Source: Lachnospiraceae bacterium
GTDB taxonomy: Bacteria > Bacillota > Clostridia > Lachnospirales > Lachnospiraceae
Length of the DNA: 55,033 nt
Assembly: GCA_015056795.1 (NCBI GenBank)
Contig: SVFO01000027.1
Location: forward strand, 1 to 55,033
Direction: 5' to 3'
Below the pieces are notes generated by a model, which did not search any database, was not told where the DNA came from, and saw only the letters and a list, made by a program, of their open reading frames with translations. Shown piece by piece: positions 49,495-55,033 of this stretch. The position numbers were made by a program, and so were the translations under genes. Every line of letters starts with the position of its first letter. Within the stretch, counting starts at the first letter, position 1.

Positions 49495-50779
49495 AGCAGC
49501 CATTCTCATGCAGTATTCGTCCAGCCTCTTTGTGAGGAAAAAACCGCTGGTCACGACTTTGTGTGCGCTCGGAATCACGTACCTGGCGCTGTTTGCCGTT
49601 TCGCTGTCCAACGTGAAGTGGCTGAACCTGGGGCTGTATCTGTTGCTTAACTTCGCTTTTCTCGTCACGCAGTACCAGGTTAAGCCTTACGTGGCCGCGT
49701 TTCATTCCGTTCTCATCGCTGCCGTCATGAGCATGTGCGAACTGGTCGTGTACAACCTGATGGAACGCTACAGCCCAAACTTCTTTGCAAACGTCGAGCA
49801 AGTCAGCAACACCATTATTTTTATCCTCTCCAGCAAGCTTCTGTTTTTCATCATCGTCTGCGTCACGGCACGCCTGTTAAGACGTCAGGGAAAAACGGAA
49901 CAGCGTTTTGACAAATCCGTCTTCTTTCTGTTTTTGATTCCCGTCACGACGGTTCTCATCATGCTTACTTTTGTGAGCATCAATGACAGCCACGCGTTGT
50001 CTCCCGCACTAAACGGGATGGTGTCCCTGTCCGCCATCCTGTTGCTAATCTCCAATCTGTTCGTGTTTGGCCTGAATCAGTACAATCAAAGGAAGAACCG
50101 CGAACACACGGAACTGCAGCTGCTGCTCCAGAGGGAATCCAGCTTAACGGAATATTACAAAATGGTCCTGTCCCAAAGCGAAAACCAAAGCATTCTGATT
50201 CACGACATAAAAAAGCACCTGCAGTCCATCGAACTGCTGAACGAACGGAATGATCGCGAAAAAATAGCCGCATACGTTCATCAGCTCCTTCTTTCTTCCG
50301 ACCTAAAGGAAATATCTCGCATCTGTGACAACGAACTGTTAAACGCGATCCTTTCCCGGTACAAAAGACAATGCGAAGACCTAAACGTTTCATTTGTGGC
50401 CGACGTAAGGAGCGGAACGTGCAACTTCCTTTCCGAGCAGGAACTGACCTCCCTTTACTGCAACCTGCTGGAGAATGCCATTGAGGCGGCAAAAAACGTG
50501 CAGAATCCGTACGTGGAGATCAACGCAACGGAAAGGGAAAACACTCCCTTTGTGGTAATCACCATGATAAACTCCTGCCTGGTCAATCCCATTCCTGACG
50601 GCGATCAGGACGAATTGCCTTCCCACAAGCCGGACAGGCAAAAGCACGGGTTCGGAATGAAGAGCATAAAGAAAATCGTTAAGAAATACAACGGAGACAT
50701 GCAAATATACTACAATGCGGAATCCTTAACGTTCCACACGATCATCACCCTAAAAAAATCAAGCACCAATCCAGCATAA
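49487..50779 (+). CDS. Orphan AgrC-like GHKL histidine kinase
   Basis: About 430 residues. Six membrane segments in the first 200, then a helical linker, a DHp-like region with ILIHDIKKHLQSIELL and a GHKL ATPase domain: CNLLENAIEAAKN (N-box) and HGFGMKSIKKIVKKYNGDM (G-box), typical of quorum-peptide sensors such as AgrC. No agrA/LytTR regulator, agrB or agrD is near. The ATG has only AGGAA upstream and lies at the edge of an IS fragment, so the original N-terminus may have been lost. Confidence 0.85.
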   Translation: MIEAAILMQYSSSLFVRKKPLVTTLCALGITYLALFAVSLSNVKWLNLGLYLLLNFAFLVTQYQVKPYVAAFHSVLIAAVMSMCELVVYNLMERYSPNFFANVEQVSNTIIFILSSKLLFFIIVCVTARLLRRQGKTEQRFDKSVFFLFLIPVTTVLIMLTFVSINDSHALSPALNGMVSLSAILLLISNLFVFGLNQYNQRKNREHTELQLLLQRESSLTEYYKMVLSQSENQSILIHDIKKHLQSIELLNERNDREKIAAYVHQLLLSSDLKEISRICDNELLNAILSRYKRQCEDLNVSFVADVRSGTCNFLSEQELTSLYCNLLENAIEAAKNVQNPYVEINATERENTPFVVITMINSCLVNPIPDGDQDELPSHKPDRQKHGFGMKSIKKIVKKYNGDMQIYYNAESLTFHTIITLKKSSTNPA

Positions 50780-50785
50780 AAAATA

Positions 50786-50812
50786 ACCGGCACTCCATAA
50801 CGGAATGCCGGT
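50786..50812. terminator. Hairpin behind the AgrC-like gene
   Basis: ACCGGCACTCC (50786-50796) pairs with GGAATGCCGGT (50802-50812) with one mismatch. The T-rich side (TATTTTTTATG) is on the minus strand. Confidence 0.65.
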
Positions 50813-50939
50813 ATTCTGTCTGCCTTAAGGCGTTTGCAGCGGTGTCCTCCATATTCTTTTCCCATCTGCCGCGTCAAACACCTTAACAAGCCCATTATTT
50901 ATTTTATGCTACCCCAAAATCGTATTTTATCGCTTGTTT

Positions 50940-51119
50940 TTATCGCTTGCCGCTTCTTTTTATCGCTTGTTTTTTCAAAAAAGCAAGCGATAAAATTGTC
51001 CGATCGGGCTTATATTGCTCCTCAACCGTAGGCGCAATCCAACCTTCCTCGTCCCATACGCCAAATATGTCTGGCACTCCACTTCCGGCGCGTTCTCCCA
51101 CTCTGATCAAATTAAACAT
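50940..51119 (-). pseudogene. COG2865-type (AlbA_2/divergent AAA) ATPase, C-terminal remnant
   Basis: Translation MFNLIRVGERAGSGVPDIF then VWDEEGWIAPTVEEQYKPDRTIL matches the conserved end of the predicted HTH/AAA_4 regulators, where GERAGSG(I/V)P is part of the ATP-binding fold. The tail reads KKQAIKRSGKR and stops; a one-base shift continues as QAIKTSDK, the repetitive tail typical of this family. The gene body is missing and the frame is broken. The TTTTATCGCTTG repeats at 50925-50969 and the inverse at 50984-50995 are its coding repeats. Confidence 0.7.
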
Positions 51120-51122
51120 TTC

Positions 51123-51866
51123 CTACTCAAAGCCCTGCATCTTCTCCCAGTCTTCCCTCATGCATTTTGACTCAAAGAATCCGTCAAGGAAGTGCAGCAG
51201 GCCAAGGTACGCCGCCTGAATGATCAGGAACAGCAGGACAAGGTTGCAGGGAAGGAAGCGCCTTATCTGCCCGCCCAGCGCAAAAATGACCGACGCGGAC
51301 GCAAGGATCACGGTCTGGGACAGGCCGCACCACCGCTCTGCGTATTGACGAACCAGCAAAAAGCCGATCGGGCATGCCGCCGGAATGATCAGCGCGTGCC
51401 ACCAGTTGCCCGCGCTTACATTCTCCCAGATCCAAGAAAACGGGACGGTAACGAAATCCCGCGCGTCCAACGACACCGCCGGGTTTACCGCAAGGCAGCA
51501 CAGCCACGTAAACAGCAGCGCCCCCCTTATCCTCTTAAGGCTCTCGTTCGCCTTGCGGGCGACTGCCTTTGTCTTCCGCACCTCGTCCCTTCGCGCCATT
51601 TCCGCCTCCCTGACCTTTTGGGCGGCTTCCTTCCTGCACTCGGCAATTTCCCCGTCCGCGTTCCTTAAGGCCTCCTTTAGGGCATTTTGGGCGGCCTGGA
51701 CGGCCTCGACGCTTGACGCGTCCACCTGCTCCCTCAGCTTAGAGTTCCGGGCCCGCAATTCCCTTACTTCGCCCTCGATCCTGTCCTGCGCTTTCCTGCT
51801 CGCCTCCAGCTCTGCCTGCAGCTTCCTGATCGCCTCCGACTGCTTCTCCAACAGGTCCAGCTCCAA
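51123..51866 (-). CDS. DUF6040-like coiled-coil membrane protein of the mobilization operon
   Basis: 247 residues from a TTG at 51866 with AGGAGG six bases upstream; an ATG at 51971 in the same frame lacks such a site. A long coiled coil (about 1-110) ends in KTKAVARKANESLKRIRG, then four membrane helices (WLCCLAVNPAV, HALIIPAACPIGFLLV, VILASASVIFALGG, LVLLFLIIQAAYLGLLHFL). This order recalls the DUF6040 proteins coded behind Lachnospiraceae relaxases. It overlaps the relaxase gene by 128 bp in another frame. Role in transfer is unknown. Confidence 0.72.
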   Translation of the reverse strand: MELDLLEKQSEAIRKLQAELEASRKAQDRIEGEVRELRARNSKLREQVDASSVEAVQAAQNALKEALRNADGEIAECRKEAAQKVREAEMARRDEVRKTKAVARKANESLKRIRGALLFTWLCCLAVNPAVSLDARDFVTVPFSWIWENVSAGNWWHALIIPAACPIGFLLVRQYAERWCGLSQTVILASASVIFALGGQIRRFLPCNLVLLFLIIQAAYLGLLHFLDGFFESKCMREDWEKMQGFE

Positions 51867-52764
51867 GGACTGCCTCCTCGATTTCCCTGTAGTATCCGTC
51901 GAGCCGTTCCAGCTCGAACTGTCTTCTTCGTTCCGCGAGTTTTTTTCGCTCGCAATTTCGCTTAAATTCACTTGTCAGTCCCTCCTTGCTTACGTTCATC
52001 GCGAAAGTTCTTGACAGGTTGCCGTCGCGCACCCTGTCGCCGTTTTCGTTTTGAAACGTGACGTGTTTCCTTTCGTCGCTCCATAAAACCTTCCACCCCA
52101 TGGACAGCATGCCGCTTGCAAAATCCTCCCTGTCGCAGGCCTCGGCGCTCACCTTCTTCACTGCCCTTGCGCACTCGGCCACGTAGCTTTTCCCGCCGTT
52201 CCGCACAAACAGGTTATACTTGTCCTTACTCCACGCGGTGACCTCGCCTGTCTCCATGGAGGATCCGTCAAAATGTTTTCCCTTCTCCGTGACCGTAAGC
52301 CCCATCTTCCCGCACAGGGCGTTCGTAAACTCCTTCTGTTTCTCCAGGTCGCGCTTTGTCTGGTGGAGCTTCTTCCCGTCGGCAAACGAGACCGAATTGG
52401 TGACCACGTGAAGGTGGAGGTGGTTCCTGTCCTGGTGAACCCCGACGAGGCTCTGGTGGTGCGGAAAGAACTTCCCGGCGAACCGCATGCCGATCTCAAG
52501 GCACTGCTCCGGCGTGACCGCCTCGTCCCGGTGGAAGCTGATCACGTTGTGGGCGTACATCCTTCCCGTCTCCTTTCCCCACAGCTTCTTTTCCTGAAGG
52601 AACGCGTTGTATACGCCGTCCCATGTGACCTCGCCTGGGGCATAGGGGCCGGTCACGACCGCGAGTCCGTCCCTGACCTTGTCCTCCCGAAGGACGTATT
52701 CTATCGCGTTCCTCATCGCCCCGCGTGACTTTGTCTTGCTATTGACGACCTTATTGACAGCCAC
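51739..52764 (-). CDS. MOBP-type relaxase (relaxase/mobilization nuclease)
   Basis: 341 residues from a GTG at 52764 with GGGAGGG upstream; the frame before it is only the shadow of mobC. The three-His metal motif is DRNHLHLHVVTNS with His 115, 117 and 119. AIEYVLREDK and MYAHNVISFHRDE are the upstream relaxase motifs; the nucleophile Tyr is probably Tyr 23. The C-terminus is a helical, charged tail. It nicks oriT and pilots the strand. Start overlaps mobC by 52 bp. Confidence 0.9.
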   Translation of the reverse strand: MAVNKVVNSKTKSRGAMRNAIEYVLREDKVRDGLAVVTGPYAPGEVTWDGVYNAFLQEKKLWGKETGRMYAHNVISFHRDEAVTPEQCLEIGMRFAGKFFPHHQSLVGVHQDRNHLHLHVVTNSVSFADGKKLHQTKRDLEKQKEFTNALCGKMGLTVTEKGKHFDGSSMETGEVTAWSKDKYNLFVRNGGKSYVAECARAVKKVSAEACDREDFASGMLSMGWKVLWSDERKHVTFQNENGDRVRDGNLSRTFAMNVSKEGLTSEFKRNCERKKLAERRRQFELERLDGYYREIEEAVLGAGPVGEAVGGDQEAAGRAGGEQESAGQDRGRSKGIAGPEL

Positions 52765-53105
52765 AGGCTTTCTCCCTCCCTTCTCATGTCTTCGATCTGA
52801 TCCGACAGCCTTTCCAGAACTGCCTCGGACGGCAGGACTCCCTGACCGTTGGCGACCCTTGCCATCTGGTTTACGTTGGTGCCAATGCCCCTGACCTGCC
52901 TTTCGTAGTCCGCAAGGGTCGCGCTGACTTCCCTCAGCGCCGCGAGCTCGTCGGCGCTCGTTACGGACGCGCCGCAGACCGCGCCGATGACGTAGGCCTG
53001 CTTTGACAGCCCGGAGGCCTCCAGCTTTTTCTGAAATTCGGCGCACTCGCCCTCGTTCATTCGGAACGTGACGGCGATGTTTCGCCTGCGTTTTGCCTTT
53101 CTCAT
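52713..53105 (-). CDS. mobC: MobC-like plasmid mobilization relaxosome protein
   Basis: 130 residues from the ATG at 53105 with AAGGAG upstream; the frame extends 108 codons upstream into non-coding DNA. MRKAKRRRNIAVTFRMNEGECAEF is a ribbon-helix-helix start, ASGLSKQAYVIGAV its helix, and QVRGIGTNVNQMARVAN the MobC signature. It helps the relaxase open oriT. First gene of the mobC-relaxase-DUF6040 operon. Confidence 0.92.
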   Translation of the reverse strand: MRKAKRRRNIAVTFRMNEGECAEFQKKLEASGLSKQAYVIGAVCGASVTSADELAALREVSATLADYERQVRGIGTNVNQMARVANGQGVLPSEAVLERLSDQIEDMRREGESLWLSIRSSIARQSHAGR

Positions 53106-53678
53106 GACTAATGTTCTCCTTTCAATTTTGGTGACGGGGTACGCCCCCTTGACCGATTTTTTGCGGTACGGTGCATGCCCCTCCGACTGATTATTGACGA
53201 CATGGGTACGCCCCCTTGCATGATTTTTAGTGACTTGGAACGCCTGCCAGTGATGGTTTTTAGGCAGGGATCCAAGGGGACGCAGTCTCCCTTGGCGGGA
53301 TGCAAGGGCGGCGCCCTTAGGCTGATCCGAGGCGGCGAGGGGGATCATCCGGGGGATGATTCCGCAACGCCGGAGAGGGTCGGCCGGGCTCAGGCGTGCA
53401 GAGGGCGAAGCCCTTGCCGGGGGATCCAAGGGGGCGGCGCCCCGCTGGCAAGTTTAGCGAAAGCGGAAAAGCCGAAGGGCTTTTTTGCCGAAGCGGTGCG
53501 TTGTGGCTTGCCACAATGCGAAACTTGCCTAAATGCCCAAAGCCGATTTGGAAGCTTAGGCGGTCGGCGACGGGCATTGGGTGGTCTTGCGATTTATCCG
53601 GCGCTTGGGGGCCGGGTAAATTGCCTCCCATGACGAAGGCATGACAAAAACGAACCGCTTCCCTCGCAAAACCGTCGC
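53106..53678. other. GC-rich gene-free region, likely oriT/origin of the element
   Basis: 573 bp between mobC and the rep-like gene, clearly more GC-rich than the rest. Three degenerate ~33-bp units lie at 53137-53218: GGGTACGCCCCCTTG at 53137-53151 and 53204-53218, and a weaker GTGCATGCCCCTCCG in between (about 53171). Further inside are short GC hairpins (e.g. GGGGGATCATCC/GGGGGATGATTCC around 53339-53362; AAGCCGAAGGGCTTTTTT at 53472-53489). oriT is expected directly upstream of mobC. Confidence 0.55.
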
Positions 53679-54500
53679 TTAAATTGCCCGCTGATTTTTG
53701 CAGAGCATTTCCCCTAGCTCATCCCATGAAGACACTCCGTACTGACTCAAGTAATCGGTGTCAGATTTTTGCGTAAATTCGTTAAATCCGTTCCTGGGTT
53801 TTGACGCAGGTTTTTGTTCCCTCAACTCGTAGCCCTCACTGATCGCCTTCAGCATCCATCCAGTCACGTTGTAAATCTTACAGGTCTGCGCGTCGAGTAC
53901 TTTCTTTGCCTTGACGATCCTGTCCTGATCACCACCCGCAGCAGCGAGAAGGGAATCGATCTCTTCATCCTTCATGTCAGGAAACAATGCCCTGGCCTTT
54001 GCTCGGCTTTCAGATTCGTTTTCCGTTTTGTTTTCAGATTCCTGAAAAGATTTTTGACAAGTCATGGGAACGACAACCGACCTCTTTCCTGTTGTTTCTT
54101 TATTTCTGTTTTTTATTTCCACTTCTTTATCTTTTGTATTTGTTTCCGTTGGATTTGCCGTGACGGTAAAACCGCCTCGGTCTGCCCGTGTCGGTAAATC
54201 CGACGCGGTGTTTCCCTCGGGGTAGATCTCAATCTCGGTCGTAAACTGTCCGCTTTCATTTCTGTGAATGTTTCTGACAAGATACCCTTTCTCTTCCAAG
54301 ACGTGAACGGAAGCCCTGATCGAATCCTTCCCGTCCTTTGAAATGGCACTCAGCCCCGCGATGCTAAACTCCCAGCCGTCCGGCAAAGAGCACAGCATGC
54401 AAAAGACGCCTCGGTCCCTCATGGAAAGGGTCTGGTCGTGAAATATGCAGTTGGATATCATCGTGAAATTGTTCTGTGTTCTGTTTATTAAAATTGCCAT
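53679..54500 (-). CDS. Helix-turn-helix replication-initiator-like protein
   Basis: 273 residues. The N-terminus (MAILINRTQNNFTMISN then LSMRDRGVFCMLCSLPDGWEFS and GLSAISKDGKDSIRASVHVLEEKGYL, in parts) is a winged-helix as in RepA_N/DnaD-like initiators of plasmids and phages. A charged linker follows, then a C-terminal domain with AKKVLDAQTCKIYNVTGWMLKAI. GGAG lies before the ATG. It is likely used for replication of the excised circle; a regulator role is possible. Confidence 0.7.
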   Translation of the reverse strand: MAILINRTQNNFTMISNCIFHDQTLSMRDRGVFCMLCSLPDGWEFSIAGLSAISKDGKDSIRASVHVLEEKGYLVRNIHRNESGQFTTEIEIYPEGNTASDLPTRADRGGFTVTANPTETNTKDKEVEIKNRNKETTGKRSVVVPMTCQKSFQESENKTENESESRAKARALFPDMKDEEIDSLLAAAGGDQDRIVKAKKVLDAQTCKIYNVTGWMLKAISEGYELREQKPASKPRNGFNEFTQKSDTDYLSQYGVSSWDELGEMLCKNQRAI

Positions 54501-54509
54501 AAAAAATCT

Positions 54510-54536
54510 CCGTAAATTCTTTGAGAGAATTTTCGG
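54510..54536 (-). promoter_or_regulatory. Hairpin overlapping the rep-like ribosome site
   Basis: CCGTAAATTCT (54510-54520) pairs with AGAATTTTCGG (54526-54536) with one mismatch. The stem includes part of the GGAG before the start, so it may limit translation. Confidence 0.4.
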
Positions 54537-54558
54537 AGGTCATCCGTTCCAACCATTT

Positions 54559-54579
54559 AGTTCTAACTTTAGTTCTAAC
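54559..54579. promoter_or_regulatory. Right pair of AGTTCTAAC sites
   Basis: AGTTCTAAC at 54559-54567 and 54571-54579, 12-bp period, 118 bp inside attR; counterpart of 37014-37033. Confidence 0.65.
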
Positions 54580-54697
54580 GCAAACACCAATTTTGCTTGT
54601 TATTCCATGTTACGGTGTCCCGTCTGAACCTGTGAGAATCGCCGAAATATAAGGTTTTTAAACCCATTCGGCACAATTTAGGGAATTTCCAAAAATA

Positions 54698-54739
54698 TTC
54701 GGGACGCAGAGGTCGCGTGTTCGAATCACGTCGCGCCGA
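54698..54739 (+). repeat. attR of the mobile element (42-bp core)
   Basis: Identical to tRNA-Pro bases 36921-36962. The element therefore spans 36963-54739, counting one copy of the core. Confidence 0.95.
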
Positions 54740-54782
54740 TTATAAAAGGGTGTGTGATCAAAGATCACATGCCCTTTTTATA
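54740..54782 (+). terminator. Original tRNA-Pro terminator
   Basis: TTATAAAAGGG...GTGATC pairs with GATCAC...CCCTTTTTATAA around an AAA loop, immediately after the tRNA end sequence. Confidence 0.85.
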
Positions 54783-54830
54783 ATCCATGTTACTTGGTCC
54801 AACACACGCCCCTAGCGGAGTGAACACACG

Positions 54831-54926
54831 CGTTCGGGCGCAGAGGGCTCACGACGTCCGGGGGACGTCGGAATTGAGCCGACCGGAGCGAAGCGGAGAC
54901 CGCGTGTTCGAATCACGTCGCGCCGA
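54831..54926 (+). pseudogene. Second tRNA-Pro 3' fragment, interrupted by a 54-bp hairpin insert
   Basis: CGTTCGGGCGCAGAGG (54831-54846; one base missing from the tRNA sequence) and CGCGTGTTCGAATCACGTCG onward (54901-54926) are the same tRNA part as the att core. Between them, 54847-54900 holds a palindrome: GGCTCA/TGAGCC outside, GACGTCC/GGACGTC inside. The 5' half of the tRNA is absent. Confidence 0.75.
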
Positions 54927-54931
54927 TGAAA

Positions 54932-54959
54932 ACGGGACATCATGCAGATGATGTCCCGT
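54932..54959 (+). terminator. Terminator-like hairpin after the tRNA fragment
   Basis: ACGGGACATCAT and ATGATGTCCCGT form a perfect 12-bp stem with a GCAG loop. The following sequence is not T-rich. Confidence 0.65.
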
Positions 54960-54973
54960 CAGATTGAAGACAA

Positions 54974-55012
54974 ACGAGGTTTTGGGAAAGCCCCCAAAAC
55001 CTCGTCTTTTTT
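54974..55012 (+). terminator. Rho-independent terminator
   Basis: ACGAGGTTTTGGG (54974-54986) pairs with CCCAAAACCTCGT (54993-55005), then CTTTTTT. Confidence 0.9.
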
Positions 55013-55033
55013 ATGCAAATGCTGCTTTTATCA

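Noticed and set aside
50925..50995. TTTTATCGCTTG repeats read as replication iterons
   Set aside because: The minus-strand translation explains them as the QAIK/TSDK coding repeats of a COG2865 protein tail.

Overview
The window looks like the chromosome of a low-to-moderate GC anaerobic Firmicute, most likely a Lachnospiraceae member. This rests on protein family style (TraX-like acyltransferases, YhaO/YhaN, [FeFe] hydrogenase beside a GltD-type subunit, LIPO-box lipoproteins, GGAGG ribosome sites with frequent TTG/GTG starts) and is inference, not a database result. Most chromosomal genes lie on the minus strand.

Region by region. 1-5260: a type I restriction-modification operon (hsdM, start of hsdS), a truncated HicB-like antitoxin, an AAA/DUF234 ATPase and traX; a 297-bp piece of traX is duplicated and breaks hicB. 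5350-10029: an OYE flavoenzyme, a lipoprotein, a TetR regulator and a CrtI-like FAD oxidoreductase, with a palindromic operator over the oxidoreductase promoter. 10098-14757: VanY peptidase, GH5 glycosidase, SUKH remnant, lipoprotein and a disordered acidic repeat protein. 14870-18615: a small decayed island bounded by ~70-bp direct repeats at a tRNA-Lys(CTT) gene, carrying a broken membrane gene, a tRNA-like sequence, a pnuC remnant, a PPOX protein, a blasticidin-deaminase-like cytidine deaminase, a GNAT acetyltransferase and an integrase remnant. 18738-26573: Fur-type regulator with an ArsP_2-type permease, DegV protein, an unknown protein, and a two-gene [FeFe] hydrogenase operon of the glutamate-synthase-linked kind. 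26719-36701: YhaN/YhaO nuclease pair, a PemK-like toxin preceded by a repeat-containing structured RNA (a candidate type III toxin-antitoxin system), an RlmI-like methyltransferase, a Tim44-domain protein, a beta-helix protein and a cyclase-family hydrolase.

36889-54739: an integrative mobilizable element of about 17.8 kb inserted in the 3' end of tRNA-Pro(CGG). It has exact 42-bp att repeats, matching AGTTCTAAC pairs near both ends (probable integrase arm sites), an integrase, an excisionase-like protein, an XRE regulator, MobC, a MOBP-type relaxase, a DUF6040-like membrane protein and a replication-initiator-like protein, but no type IV secretion genes, so it would need a helper for transfer. 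Its cargo is a two-component system plus secreted proteins: SH3 protein, Cys/His-rich peptide, large solute-binding-like lipoprotein, C39-like cysteine peptidase and a second lipoprotein, with two complementary halves of an ABC ATPase. The cargo is visibly scrambled: short pieces of its own genes are repeated in the original order, as expected from a tandem duplication followed by deletions. An IS1182-type fragment, an orphan AgrC-like kinase and a remnant of a COG2865 ATPase fill the rest.

After the element (54740-55033) the original tRNA-Pro terminator is followed by a second, interrupted tRNA-Pro 3' fragment and two more hairpins.
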